A stretch of 64,000 nucleotides of DNA from assembly GCA_015680685.1 (NCBI GenBank), contig MNCI01020791.1:192824-256823 (forward strand), in the 5' to 3' direction. A program made the position numbers and the translations under genes. Numbering within the stretch: the first letter of the stretch is position 1; every line of letters starts with the position of its first letter. Below the pieces are notes generated by a model. The model made no database searches, was not told the DNA's origin, and saw nothing but the letters and a program-made list of their open reading frames with translations. The stretch comes from Gnetum montanum (taxonomy: Eukaryota; Streptophyta; Gnetopsida; Gnetales; Gnetaceae). Positions 1 to 12,056 of this stretch are shown here, piece after piece.

Positions 1-2288
1 AAAATAAAATTGAAGGATAAGTTGTGTGCCATGCCTTGCTATACTATTATTCTCCTTTGGTAGAGTTGTTTCGTAAGTTAGATGGGTACCATTGTTAGCT
101 TAGACTTGTACATGGAAATAAAGTTAACTTACTAATGAAATTTGTAATACATGGGAGCTAGGCCCATTTACTTTCTCAATGAGAAATTTTATCATCCATG
201 AGGTTGCTTTATAATCTCCATTAAGCATCCTCTCTGTAGCCAAACGATCGAGTACTACAGTTTTCCATAATGTGGATCCCATTCTTGGTACATTATATAT
301 AAAATTTTGAACATTTAGCATTGAACGTGATAATAATTTTATTTCAGTTGTATGCATGTAATCCCTAGTAAAGCTGGGTACCCATCCATACACATTGCTA
401 TCGTTGTTATTCAACGAGTATTAGTACTTGTCATCAACTTGATCCTCCACAGTAAGGATCTTTAAGGTTTTAGATTATGAAGGATTTTGGTAATGAGAGT
501 TGTTTGCTTCTACATCATTCCTAATTTTGATGCTCTATGTCAATTTTAGGGAATTTTTTTACCGAGTATCTTATCAGTCCAAGAACATGCTATTTTTGGA
601 AATTAGCAATTATTGATTTTAGGATCAATAATAATGTTATCACTTGGGAAATGTCATAGAAACTTGATTTATGTAATATAAAAAAACAATTTTCATATAG
701 GCGCTTCCCAATGTAATTTGATGGAAATTTTTTTTATAATTTTGGAATTCCAGTTGGAAGGATTTTATTGGAAACTAATAATAAATCTTCATCATGCCCT
801 TTAAGTTTCTAAAATCAACTTATCTTATGTTTGGAAAAAATAGTGGCATGCATAGAAAAAGCTCCATAGATATAGTAATTTAGAAAGTTAAGCATAAGAT
901 TTATGGGTCATCCTAAAAAACTCTTAAGCCAGGTTGTATAGGTCTCTATAGGTAAAGGCCAAAATACATGAAACTACTAGGCCAGGCTTTGTAGGTCTAT
1001 GCAAGCTAAGGCCAAAATGCATAGAATTGAAAGGTTGTTATGTAGCAAGTATTGAAATTCAATTATGGATGTGGTAGACCCCAACAATACTGATTTGTTT
1101 ACACATGAGCAAATGATCAATGCATAGAATAAAAATTCATCTTACTTTGTGAAGTGAATTTTGAACAATGTAAAATCTAGTATGTGTGAAATTGCTCCCA
1201 AGGACCTCAAGCAACCATTCATCTTCATCAACAATTCTACCTCTATTTAGGAGAAGTTTAAGAGAGTAAGTGATTAATTCATTGTCATATTTAAGAGAAT
1301 GGTTTCTTTGCCAATGCCAAATTGATGTATAAGCAGGTAAGCAAAGTAGCAAATGATTCTAGTAGAAGCATAAGTATAGTTACTTCTTTTTGCTTTGAGG
1401 ACAAGGCCATGAAAATCTATAATGAAAATGTTCACTTCCCTTGAGGAGTTGAATTTAATAGGGTTGAATTAGTAGAATTGGATTTTTCTTTACACATTTC
1501 ATTATGTGCATTGCCTATGTAGTCACATTCTGTGTTGGTCCCAAGATGGTTTAGAATTAGGCTACAACATTCATTAAAGCATCTGTCAATTTTGTATCCA
1601 AAACTATGGACCACAAGTTAAAATCAACATAAGTGATGCTTCCAAGATACTACCAATTGTTAAATGTGATATAAAATTTAGATACATTAGATTCAGGTAA
1701 CCTACTAGATCTAATGTGTAAATACTTCGAAATCTAGCTCTGTTTTTTCTCTACTGGAAGTTACATTGGTTGAAAAGAGTGGATGTGGAAAATCCAACAT
1801 TATGTCTATGTTGGAAGGATTCTATAATCCTAAATTAGGGCATATTTTCTTGGATTATTCTTTTGTCCCTTGGGAATATTCAATGTCACTTGCATTTTCT
1901 TGAAATTTCTATAATGCAAGTATAGGTCTTTGGGATTCAAATATAAAACATAAAAAAAGGAGGTTTAGTTTTTGTTAATGTTTTAGCTGCCAAGTGAGCA
2001 ATGATTAATCAAACTTTTGTTTTTCTTTTAGTTAGAAAAAAATTTGATACTTTCATTTGTGTGCAAGCTACAATTGGATGGAGGAAGGGAAGTGAACATT
2101 AGAGATGAACGGGCAAAAAGAATCAAGTGTCAAGAGAATAATGCTAGAATAAGAACATGTAGAGAAGGGGGAATAAGGAGTGAAGGGGTCAGAATTGATA
2201 AAGGATTTCCCACAAGCAAAACATGGGGAATCCATGGGTGCTTTTCTCTTGGATTCATTATTAGACTAGTTCTAAACTTTACAAATCA
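1..2288. other. AT-rich DNA without a supported gene
   Basis: Only short open frames occur here (the longest is about 96 codons) and none resembles a known protein domain. Reading both strands showed no tRNA, LTR end or transposase motif. The stretch is probably eroded repeat DNA. The only structure found is the short duplication at 928-1033, listed separately. Confidence 0.5.
928..1033. repeat. 53-bp tandem duplication, two copies
   Basis: Two adjacent diverged copies both begin GCCAGG and carry GGCCAAAAT near their ends, offset by 53 bp (starts at 928 and 981). No coding role is visible. Confidence 0.6.
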
Positions 2289-2468
2289 CAAAGGAGATTA
2301 AGATGGAGCTATACTCAACCAAGAGTTTTATTAGCAACTTCCATCATCGCAAAGGAGATTTAGATGGAGCTATACTCAACCAAGAGTTTTATTAGCAACT
2401 TCCATCATCGCAAAGGAGATTTAGATGGAGCTATACTCAACCAAGAGTTTTATTAGCAACTTCCATCA
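2289..2468. repeat. 61-bp tandem repeat, three copies
   Basis: Three nearly identical units start at 2289, 2350 and 2411, each beginning CAAAGGAGATT and containing ACTCAACCAAGAG. The near-perfect identity points to a recent local duplication, unlike the old sequence around it. Confidence 0.9.
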
Positions 2469-2696
2469 AATTAAAGGGTTAACCATATAGACCTATTGGA
2501 GGAGGTGTGTCTCCTAGAGGCACAAGAAAACAAACTTCCAGAAGAGGTAATTTGTCTTGCAAATAAGATTCAAAGCTCCATAGTGTGCTAAGATTTTTTT
2601 TTCAATTCTTCTTGCTATTTCACCCTTAGGAATAGCATAAATTGAATCTCTTAGAGAACTCAAAATCTTATAAACAAAAAATGTTACTTAATAGCA

Positions 2697-3291
2697 TAGA
2701 TATATATTACATGTATCTCTATAGTTTGGCTATGAGGGTTTACATTGAAACTCTATTGTTGCATGAGAAATAAGACTATTACATTGAAACATGATCATTG
2801 GATAAGTAATAAGACCATTACATTCAAACACAACCATTAAACAAGTAATAAGACTAACGTTCAAATCATATAGAACTTATGGATGAGAAATAAAGAAATC
2901 TTACTTTTGAAGTAACTTTAACATGCTTTTTTTGCCTCTATCCTATCTTTGTTTTTGAATGTTCCCTTAGCCAAATTTGTTTAGGAGAGTGTTATAGAAT
3001 GTGAAAAATAAATTTGGTTGAGAGAACATTAAAAAATGGAGATAGAGTAGAGGAAGCAAGAGTAGGTTCAAGTTAGTTTAAAAGTAAGATTCCCTTATTC
3101 CTCATGCATAAGTTCTATATGATTTGAGCATTAGTCTTGTTCCTTACCTAACAATCATGTTTGAATGTAATAGTCTTGTTCCTTGCCCAACAGTCATATT
3201 TTAATGTAATAGTCTTAATCCTCATCCATTGATAGTGTTTTAATGTCAATCCTTTTAGCCAAACTATATAGATATATATAATATATATCTA
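2697..3291. repeat. Large foldback (inverted repeat) element
   Basis: Two arms of roughly 270-290 nt are imperfect reverse complements around a short centre near 2985-3010. Matching blocks include the outer TAGATATATA / TATATATCTA ends, AGCCAAACTATA in opposite orientations, the AATAAGACTA / TAGTCTTGTT blocks, and CATATAGAACTTAT against ATAAGTTCTATATG. The outer ends are flanked by TA on each side, which would fit a TA target duplication, but the AT-rich ends make this weak. It could be a foldback or MITE-like DNA transposon, or a long hairpin that is a source of small RNA. No coding sequence is present. Confidence 0.7.
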
Positions 3292-3358
3292 GGCTAGTGG
3301 TGTGAAATGGCATTATGAATTAAAATTAGAATTTCTAGTACCTTTTTAAAATCTAAGA

Positions 3359-4126
3359 TGATGAGTGGCAAGGTACCCCTACACTCAACCATACAAATAT
3401 GAGCATTTCATGCATGATTCGGTCGAACTCCAAGGACAATTGTTGTCTTCCCAAACTTACTTGTATTGTCATGGTTGTATGGGTAAGTAAGCTTGAGGTA
3501 TATGATTTTTATAGCTTTTTTATCTTTTATGTCTTCTACTAATAAAGGAGAGGGAGAGATAACTAAGTGGCTAACTTACATTAACTATTCATTAACTAGT
3601 TTCTAAATGTTCCTAACACAAGTATTCGATTCCACTTTCCGTACACATCTTGAACTAGTGCAATGTTGCTGGGATTACCAAACACTAATCATTACTAGGT
3701 TACCAAGTACTACACGCATGCTCGAAGTGATTGTACTAAGTGTATTTAACTAAGGGGGTTTAAGGTTGAGAGAGATATTAATTAACTAGGAAAGAATTAA
3801 ACAATAATTAATTACTAATTAGCTTAATATGTATGCTGTAAAGTTTATCATAAAGTTTATCTTTACTGTTGTACACAAAATTGTGCTTAGGTACAAATTG
3901 CTCAAATAAAGATCTGTTCACTCTATGACTCCTACTGTGGGCACACAGAAATAATTCTAACTCTGGAATGAAAAAACTGCAAGAATTTGGCTAAGGGTCT
4001 AAATCTAATTGTATGGGAACCACGGGCACCACCTCTTATTTATAGAAGATGAGGCAAGATGTGATATAGCATATGTGATATTGCGTGGTGAATGTGATAT
4101 TGCGTATGCGATATCGTAGTTCATCA
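3359..4126 (-). repeat. E1 3' LTR
   Basis: This is the 768 bp partner of 8860-9681. It lacks about 40 bp present in the other copy and in the solo LTR (the AAGTGCTTATG segment after CTCCAAGGAC), so this copy suffered the deletion. A TATA-type CTATAAATAAGAGG lies on the minus strand at 4032-4045. Confidence 0.92.
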
Positions 4127-4140
4127 TACCCCCATGACTG
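4127..4140 (-). promoter_or_regulatory. E1 polypurine tract
   Basis: On the minus strand the bases next to the 3' LTR read CATGGGGGTA, the expected position and composition of the plus-strand primer. The same GGGGGTA precedes the E2 3' LTR. Confidence 0.75.
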
Positions 4141-4599
4141 GATGAAAACTCATCGTCAAGTTCCTTACAAAATATTGGGAATGACAAATAATGGTGAATG
4201 GGATGATATGTGAATAGATCAACATTACAATACATGGCAACATTAGTGTTCATAACTACAAAAGTGAACACTATACACAATTGACATCCAGCCTTATTTG
4301 GTAGCTAAAAGAGAAGAGAGAGAGAGAAAAGGACAATATGTGTTGCTACCAATGCTAAGATTGTGCCTTCCATTGTCCATCCATAGCCACGCTATCAATC
4401 TTGTTCCTTGCATAATCGTTCTAACACCAATCCATCCTGAGTGTTTCCTCCAGGTCCAGTCCATTGCTGTATGATTGACATATGCACATACAACATAGTC
4501 ACATATGAGCAAGGATAAGTAAATCACAACATATGATGTAAGGTCCATTGGTTGAGTTATAATATGGCCAATATGGATTCTAGATTGGTTTCTATGCAT

Positions 4600-5470
4600 C
4601 TTTTTAGCACTTGCTCTAATCGGTCCAAGGCTTGATCAAAACTTGTTCCATAGGTGGAAAATTCATCCATAAAGACTTCCACTCCGTTTCCTATCTACTA
4701 TTGGAATATGCTTAGAACTAGACATTGAAATGTGATAGGATCATTACACAAGCAAAACAACATTTGTTTATATGAAAATGTTCCCCAAGGACTGGTGAAT
4801 GTTGTCTTGGCTTGCTCTTCTGGGGCTATCTGTATTCGGTTGTATCTGCTATAGCCATCCAGAAAATTATAATAGCGATGCCCTGCTATGGTGTCTAAGA
4901 CTTGGTCAACGAATGGCAATGGAAAGTGATCATTAAATGTCACCATGTTCAATAGCCTAAAATCTATGCACACCCTCCATTTGCCTCCCTTTTTAGGCAT
5001 GATTACCAGAGGGCTAACCCATTTGCTATTAGCAATGGGATATATAATCCCAACCTTAAGAAGCTGTTCTATTTCTTCTTTTACTACTTGCTTCAATTTT
5101 GGGATCAATCACCTCTATGGTTGTTTTTGAGGTTTCATGGAGGGGTCAGTGTAAATCCTATGTTGGCATATCCTAGGATCTATTCCAGTTAATTTGGGAT
5201 ATGACCAGGTAAAGGCTTTTGACCACTTGTTTATTACTTTTAGCAGTCTTCCTTTTTGTTTGGAAGCAAGTCTTGCATTGATGATTACCAATTTTCCATC
5301 TTCAAGGATCATATATTCTAGATTGATGGGCAATGATTTTAATTCTAGGGGCTCTTGTTTGAATTTTTTAGGAATTTCCAACGTGCCCCAGTTGATGTTT
5401 TCAAGGTTAAGGCTTGGAAGTTGGTAGCAGACTTGCTCTAGTGCTTCTATGCTTTCGATTTAAGCACAAG
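4600..5470 (-). pseudogene. pol: E1 pol remnant: reverse transcriptase, 5' part only
   Basis: Reverse transcriptase copies element RNA into DNA inside the virus-like particle. The translation shows the RT order in one frame: a KQVVKEEIEQLLKVGIIYPI start, SKWVSPLVIMPKKGGKW, CIDFRLLN, HFPLPFVDQVLD, the catalytic-Asp motif FLDGYSRYN, then TTFTSPWGTFSYK. The active-site box survives after a frameshift near 4690 as FMDE (4663-4674), with the second Asp of the usual DD replaced by Glu. Similarity stops near 4600 and the next 470 bp to the LTR hold no RNase H or integrase. Two stops near 5110-5125 separate it from the upstream linker. Related to gypsy elements with GLCNAPATFQ; here CLCNDPITFQ. Clearly inactive. 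Confidence 0.9.
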
Positions 5471-5499
5471 TTATTTCCTCAATTAGTTCCATGCACATG

Positions 5500-6060
5500 A
5501 GTGAGTTGCTCTCTTGATCAACTATTAACCACTAGGTGTCTTCTTGTCATGTGGATGCTGCATATAGGCACTTTTGTATGTTAATGTTTTGTGCACACCA
5601 GTTGCATGCAGGTAATGCTAAACCTTGCACAATGCATGATCTCTGCACGCAATTGCACCCTGTATCACTGTATGCGATGCATGAAACCTTCTTCCTCTCG
5701 ATCTTTCTAAAAGTGTTATCCTTAGATATTTCCAAGGAAAGATTGCGGATTCCTAGGTGTGCATCTATAGTACTTAGCCATGCCCTTCCCATTATGATTG
5801 GGAAGTCCCCTTTACCATTATTCACTTGTATCACTAAGAAATTAGCTGGGTACAACCACCCACACACAGTGGTGAGAATGTCCTCCACTAGTTCCAAGGG
5901 AATAGTGATGAACTAGTCAGCTAGCTCTAGGTGAATATTGCTCTTCTTCAATGGAGGTAGGTTCTAGGCTTTGTACATTTCTTGCAATATTAAGTTGAAT
6001 CTAGAACCTGAATCTAGAATAGCTTTGCATGGCTCATTCCTAGCAATTTGGATATAGATT
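5500..6060 (-). pseudogene. pol: E1 aspartic protease domain
   Basis: A retropepsin-type protease would cleave the Gag-Pol polyprotein. The catalytic triad LDSGS is encoded at about 6003-6017 (DSG codons 6006-6014), followed 100 or so residues later by FPIIMGRAWLSTIDAHLG, the flap-distal [ILV]-x-G-R-x-W/F block typical of plant gypsy proteases. An in-frame stop at the YKA position and another before FITIPLEL break the frame. It lies between gag and RT as expected for gag-PR-RT order. Confidence 0.85.
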
Positions 6061-6388
6061 AGAGGGCTTCCAGGATCATAGAATTTCCTGGGAAGGTGGC
6101 TAGCCTTGATCTAGTCAATAATGACATGTGTTAACATAACCATATGCATTGAACTTAGTGTTTGTTTTGAAGGGAGCTCTGAAGCTTTATTTGATGGGGA
6201 AGCAATCAGAGGTTCAACCACTTGTGGTTGTAAGAGCTTATTTGGATTGTTGGTTCTGAAGAAAGGTCTTTTCTTCATATAGTTGTTAGAACCAATAGTG
6301 GGTTGAGGATTTATAGCCCATGCGGCATTGTGTTGCTACGGTTGAGTAGGGAGTTCCCCTTACATTGTTGGAGTGAGTGGTAATGGGG

Positions 6389-8715
6389 CTATTGATGTGA
6401 GAGCTTCAGATGGATTTGAAGGATGGTATATTTGTGGGTTATCTCTCCTAGGAGAAGGAGTTCTATAATACTCACGGGCTTGGTAGTGATGTTGTGGTGT
6501 AACATGACTAACAGAGTCACGTGAAGAGATTGGATGCTGCACGTAGTAGCCATATGGGTCAGGTTACTAGTATGGGTATTATTGCCTTGGTGGTGGCATC
6601 CCCCATGACTATGGATATTTCCATTGTTGATGTTGCTCAATGGGTTATGGTGGAGTTCCACTTGGATAATATGTTGAAGGTTTGTGGAACTTCCTTGGGT
6701 TACCTTGGGGATAAGGTAACCATTGGGGTGTTTACTGTTTATTTAGTCATGGGTTGAGTTCATACATCCTAGACTCTTGTAGATGTGAGATCACTGGGAA
6801 ACATCCCTTAGGATGGTTGTATTGGCATATCTTGCATCCACTATCATTTTTCGTATCTAAATCCACAACCTCTTCTGTGATGGCCATTTTTCCCTTACCC
6901 TTGTTACATGCATTTTTCACTTCTCTCTTTTTCTTTTTGTCGTGGTCACTACCTCACTCCCTAGACTCCTCTATAATTTTAAGAATAGTTTCAAACCTAC
7001 TATCTAGGGAGTCCCACATTTTGTCTACTTTTGCTGATATTTTTGATGTTAACTTTTGGAGAGGCAAAGTTTTCCTATTCACCATCTCTTCGAGTGGTGA
7101 CTCTTCTTCCTCCTCACAAAATCTCACTCCCCTTTTTCAGAGGGAAGGATCTCAGTTGTATTCTTCTACACTTTCTCTCTTTTGTAGCTCATCTTCTTCT
7201 TTGGCAACTTGCTCTAGCAGTCTATGAATTTGATGAGACCTAAGCTCCGATAACCTTCCTTGGGCATACGTCCCAAGGGTTCTTCTTATTTCATGCCTAA
7301 GTCCATCCACAAGATGACATAGTTGATCCTATTACAAATAATTATGGCTAGGGAAATGATGTAACAGTGCATAATAGTGGCCCATGGCAGCATCCAAGGG
7401 TTCATGATTTCCTTGCTTCCATCCTTGAATTTTCTTCCACAGGTTAGACACTCAAGAGTACGTTTGGTACTTATCATTGAATAGTTCTATCATTGTACTC
7501 CATCTTCAAATGGATTCTGGTTCTAGGGACTGGTACCAGCTTTTAGCTTCTTTCACAAGTGTCCTTGGGAATGACTTTAGTTTTTTCCATTCGTTTCCTA
7601 TGTTTTGCAAGGAACATGCATCATGGAATGCTTGTAAATGATTTTGAGGATTAGCATTGTATCCCCCTTCAAATCGTGGGATGTTGTTCATGTATAACCT
7701 CTTGATCCTACTATCCTTTTGGTGCCTTGTTGAAAATCTAACAACCTCCATTATATCTAGCATGCTTCTAGTTGTGAGTAGGGGTTCTTCATGATCATCT
7801 CGTTCATAGCGTCTATGGTATCTATGTGGTTCCCTACTCTCCCTTTTTGTATGCTTTGATTCTTTAGAGTTCCCTCATCCTCATTCTCGACTGTCTTGTC
7901 GATGACTTTCACATCGTTTTCCCTTATCCTCACGATTGGTTTCCCTATGACTGCCTCTAAACACTAAAGGAGAGGGTGAAGATGAAAATGAAGGTGAAGA
8001 AGAAGGAGAACCATTGCCATGATAGTGTTTTCTACCTTTTCTTTGGTGGTCTTAGCCTTGATCGTGATCACGATTATCATGTTCGTGGGTATCAAAACAC
8101 TTCATATTCATGGGTATTAGAACTAGGGTTGTGAATAGTGGAATGGAGGTTTTGATACACCACCTCCTGACCAATGTCAAGAGGAGGAACATTGTTTCAT
8201 GGGGAAATTGTTGAGGCAGGTTCACTATCCTCAATTTCGCTCAAAAGATGTAGAGCATCATGGGGCCATTTACACTTCAAAGATGTATGATATCTCTCCT
8301 GTTACAAGTCCCTTTGATGTTGCACTTCTGTGGGATGATAGTCTCTTGAGTCATGATCACATGCAATGTATTCTGCGTATAAAAGTAACATGCCTATTCT
8401 TGTGAGAGCATGAAGGATCATGTTGGAAACTGTTTGGTCTAGAGGAAATACTATGTTANGTGTGAGAGCATGAAGGATCATGTTGGAAACTGTTTGGTCT
8501 AGAGGAAATACTATGTTACCCTCCAAGTCTCTCCAATGCAATTGTTCATCTTGGTGGAGAATAAAGGTGAAATCGGGCACATACTCATCGGGATGAGTAT
8601 ATACCACACAAAACTGTTGAGGAACTGGTGGATCATGGTTATGTGTATTATGCCACTGACTGCCTCTTACGTTAGTCCTAGGCGGTGAAGTGCTCTTATG
8701 TGAAGAAGAAGACAT
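6389..8715 (-). pseudogene. gag: E1 gag
   Basis: Gag forms the particle and packages RNA. The likely start is the ATG at 8715 (MSSSSHKSTSPP), about 145 bp after the primer site. The Retrotrans_gag core lies at about 7280-7765 (RLYMNNIPRFEGGY, HLQAFHDACSLQ, KEAKSWYQSL). A zinc knuckle, CKICQYNHPKGC (CX2CX3HX3C), is at 6801-6836, followed by a His/Pro/Gln-rich tail. The same gag organisation is found in E2. Stops and frameshifts are scattered through it. The N-terminal part also contains the artificial-looking 58 bp duplication at 8401-8518. Confidence 0.85.
8401..8518. other. 58-bp exact duplication around a single N
   Basis: The 58 bases at 8401-8458 recur without change at 8461-8518, separated by an undetermined base at 8459. 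Exact identity in an otherwise decayed element and the lone N point to two overlapping contig ends that were joined without merging. The duplicate repeats 19 residues of E1 Gag. Confidence 0.85.
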
Positions 8716-8840
8716 CTTGTCTTGTTTGGTGTGCAATGTATTATTGTCTTGTCTTTCTTTGATTAACCCTAAGGGTTCGTTCAAACATTCTAACAATATG
8801 AATGATTTCCTATGTTCTATGTAGTGCACGGATAACTAAG

Positions 8841-8858
8841 TACTCGGCAATAGCGCCA
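8841..8858 (-). promoter_or_regulatory. E1 primer-binding site (tRNA-Asp type)
   Basis: One base inside the 5' LTR the minus strand reads TGGCGCTATTGCCGAGTA. Plant tRNA-Asp would prime on TGGCGCCGTTGCCGGGGA, so 14 of 18 positions match; three of the four differences are transitions. Confidence 0.8.
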
Positions 8859-8859
8859 A

Positions 8860-9681
8860 TGATGAGTGGAGAGGTACCCCTACACTCAACCATACGAATA
8901 CAAGCATTTCACACATGATCTGATCAAACTCCAAGGACCAAGTGCTTATGTGCCTTAATGGAACACTTAGGGTTAATCAATTGTTGTCTTCCCAAACTTA
9001 CTTGTATTGTCATGGTTGTATGGTTAAGTAAGCTTGAGGTATATGATTTTTATAGCTTTTTTATTTTTTATGTCTTCTGCTAATAAAGGAGAGGGAGAGA
9101 GAACTAAGTGGCTAACTTACATTAACTATTCATTAACTAATTTCTAAATGTTCCTAACACTAGTATCCATTCCCACTTTCCATACACATCCTAAACTAGT
9201 GCAACGCTGCTAGGATTACCAAACGCTAATTGTTACTAGGTTAGCAAGTGCTACATGCATGCTCGAAGTAGTCATACTAAGTGTATTTAACTAAGGTGGT
9301 TGAAGGTTGAGACAGATATTAATTAACTAGGAAAGCTTTAAAAAATAATTAATTACTAATTAGCTTAATCTATATGCTCCAAGGTTTATCATAAAGTTTG
9401 TCTTTATTGCCGTACACAAATTTGTGCTCAAGTACAAATTGCTTGAATAAAGATCCATTCACTTTATGACTCCTACTATAGGCACATAGGAATAATTCTA
9501 ACTCTAGAATGACAAAACTGCAAGAATTTGGCTAAGGGTCTAAATCTAATTGTATGGGAACCAAGGGTGCCACCTCTTATTTATAGAAGATGAGGTAGGA
9601 CACGATATCATGTACGCGATATCGCATGGTGGATGTGATAACACATGCATGATATTGCGTACGCAATATCATGGTTCATCA
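8860..9681 (-). repeat. E1 5' LTR
   Basis: This 822 bp LTR is bounded by TGATGA and TCATCA. It carries a minus-strand TATA box CTATAAATAAGAGG at 9573-9586, with self-complementary motifs just upstream of it in element orientation. Its U5 end (GGTACC plus ACTCATCA on the minus strand) is the part best conserved among all five family LTRs in the window. Confidence 0.92.
9603..9670. promoter_or_regulatory. Palindrome pair upstream of the E1 TATA box
   Basis: A perfect 20 bp palindrome, GATATTGCGTACGCAATATC, occupies 9651-9670. A second, imperfect copy (GATATCATGTACGCGATATC) lies at 9604-9623. Equivalent motifs occur at the same place in the other LTRs of the family. Confidence 0.8.
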
Positions 9682-9686
9682 CAAGA

Positions 9687-9889
9687 AATAGTTAAGAAAC
9701 CATTCAAATGGTTGTAGAAACATGAGCATGATTGAGTTGGTTATGTAGTAGTTGGTAAAGTATCTCTAGTATAAGTTTGCAAGTTCAATCGCTAATTATA
9801 CATATAATTGGCAACTCAATTGTTAAGTTTATTCAATATCATAAACATTTTACATAACACTTTGTAAAAGGAATAGATAAAAAATTTAA
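9687..9889. other. Unassigned spacer
   Basis: This is the flank of E1 up to the first unit of the following array. No gene or repeat end was recognised. Confidence 0.5.
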
Positions 9890-11400
9890 AATTGCATATG
9901 AAAAAATTAAATAATATAATAAATAAAAAGGTAGGATTTAATAATGCATTTAAAAAATTAAGAAGAATGAAAATTCTTTATTCAAAAGTACAATATACCA
10001 TTATCTTTTACAATAGAAGAAACCTTGCTTATAAGTAAAGAAAAAGGCATAGATAATCCATGTTTCTTCTAACTCAACAAAACTTTTCTTCTCTACCAAC
10101 CTAGATTGAAAATTTCTCATTACTAGATTGAAGAAAAAGATAGATGAATCTTTAAAGAATCAATGGTCCTTAGTCCAAATAGTACCTCAAAATTTAGACT
10201 CATTATTTATTTTGATTTCTCATTTATAGATGTCTTATCTAATATCATTCTTGCAATTAATGGACCATTACTGTCCATGCTGATTGTAAAAGTATTTGCC
10301 AAAATCCTTCTCTAATGACTATAATAATAGGTACATATCAAGGATTATTCTCATTAATTAGACAATTAATGTAGGGATAAAAATTCAAAATAACATCAAA
10401 TGGTAGGTCATGGATTCGAACTTGTATATGAAAAAGATTAAACAATACAAGAAAGGAAAATGGAGGAATTAATGATGCAATTAATGAATCAAGAAGAGAA
10501 AGAACATTCTTTATTCAAATGAATAAGATATTATTATGTTTTATAATAGAAGAATCAATGCTATGAAGAAAACCAAAGTCATAGATAATTTATTTTTCTT
10601 CTAACTCAACAAAAAGTATCTCCTCCCTAAGCATAGATTGAAGCTTTTCTACTACTACAATTTTTCTATATTATTGCAAAGGAAAAGGTAAATGAATGTT
10701 CAAAGAATTAATGGTCCTCATCCTAATTGTAAGGGTATTTGCCAAGATCCTTATCTAATAACCATAGTAATAGGCACACATTAAGCATTATACTAATTAA
10801 ATAGATAATTAATAGAGGGATCAAAATTCATAATAACATTGGATGGAAAGTTATGGATTCAAACTTGCATATGAAAAAAATTAAATAACACAACAAAGAA
10901 AAATGGATGATTTAATGATGCAATTCATGAATCAAGAAGAGAAAGAACATTCTTTATTCAAAATAAAATGTTATTATTATGTTTTATAATAAAAGAATTC
11001 ATGCTTATGAAGAAAAACAAATTCATAGATAACTTACTATTCTTCTAAATCAACAAAATATATTTCATTCCCAAGCTTACATTGAAGGTTTTCTATTGGA
11101 TAAATTTCCCTATATCATTACAAAGAAAAAGCCAAATGAATGTTCAAAGCATTAATGGTCCTAATCTTAAATAGTGTTATAAAAGTTAGAACTATAATTT
11201 CTTTCCATCTAACATCCATAAATACCTTATCTAATTTCAATTCCTAGAATTTATGGACTATTGTTGCCCATGCCGATCATAAGGGAAATTATTGAGATCC
11301 TTCTCTAATGACCAAATTACCATGCATATATCTAGGATTATACTTATCAAATAAATAACCAATATAAAAATAAAAATTCATACCAACATAGGATAATAAA
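9890..11400. repeat. Degenerate tandem repeat, three units of ~440-530 bp
   Basis: Three diverged units start near 9893, 10421 and 10865 with CATATGAAAAA(A/G)ATTAAA. Each then shows TTCTTTATTCAAA, a CATAGATAA block, TCTTCTAA(C/A)TCAACAAAA and AATGGTCCT in the same order. No ORF runs through the units. This is an old local segmental tandem repeat. Confidence 0.75.
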
Positions 11401-11614
11401 TCTAGTGGATTTTACCCCAAATGATACACTATTTTAGCTAGTGTGCCAAGAGCTCCATTGAGTAAAGCTACATCTATCTATAAATTAGTTGTAAGTATAG
11501 CTCTTGAATTGTTACATCATAGTAATAACATCTAAAAATCTCCTTCATCATCTTTAGTAGTCATCAATCCTTTGGTTTCTCTATTATCTGATCATATAGC
11601 AATAGCTCTTTGCA

Positions 11615-12056
11615 TCTTCAATAACATCCTTATATTATGCATGTGTACTTTATCATTGACATCATAAAAATGCATTTAATCCTCAAAACCATCTAGACTA
11701 TTTGATGTGAAAATAAGATTTACTTTAAAAATGAGAAATTCATAATGTGAGTCAAGAGTTTAAACCTCTTTGATGTTCATAAGAGCCTCTCAAAATATTT
11801 GTTGTTTTGGATCATCACCTTTTTTATTAATAGATTTCATCTTCAATAACATCTTTATATTATCCATATATAATTTATTTTTTATGTCAAAAAAGGGTAT
11901 AATCCTTAAAACCATCTAGACCATTTGATGTAAAAGGAAGATTCACTCTAAAATTGAGAAATTCATAATATGCATTAAGAATTTTAACCTCTTTTATGTT
12001 CATAAGAACCTCTTGAAACATTAGTTGTTTTGGATCATCACATTTTTATTAGTAGA
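11615..12056. repeat. 225-bp tandem duplication
   Basis: Two copies start at 11615 and 11840 with TCTTCAATAACATC. Shared blocks include AAAACCATCTAGAC, TTTGATGT, GAGAAATTCATAAT and TGTTTTGGATCATCAC. No coding role is evident. Confidence 0.85.

Larger units (their letters stand above)
3359..9681 (-). mobile_element. E1: Ty3/gypsy LTR retrotransposon, internally deleted
   Basis: A 6.3 kb element reads right to left. It is bounded by two LTRs (3359-4126 and 8860-9681) that start TGATGA on one strand and end in TCATCA on the other. Flanking 5-mers TAAGA (3354-3358) and CAAGA (9682-9686) differ at one base and are the likely target duplication. Inside, in element order, are a tRNA-Asp-like primer site, gag, protease, and the first part of RT. 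The second half of RT, RNase H and integrase are missing, so pol was lost by internal deletion. The RT reads like the non-chromovirus (Athila/Tat-side) branch of gypsy elements. Confidence 0.92.

Noticed and set aside
4294-4599. A 101-codon minus-strand frame after the RT remnant, possibly part of pol
   Set aside because: It shows no RNase H or integrase motif and follows the deletion point; treated as 3' element DNA read by chance.
6754-7227. A 157-codon plus-strand, Ser-rich frame
   Set aside because: It is opposite E1 gag (zinc knuckle at 6801-6836 on the minus strand); the Ser runs are antisense of Glu-rich Gag.
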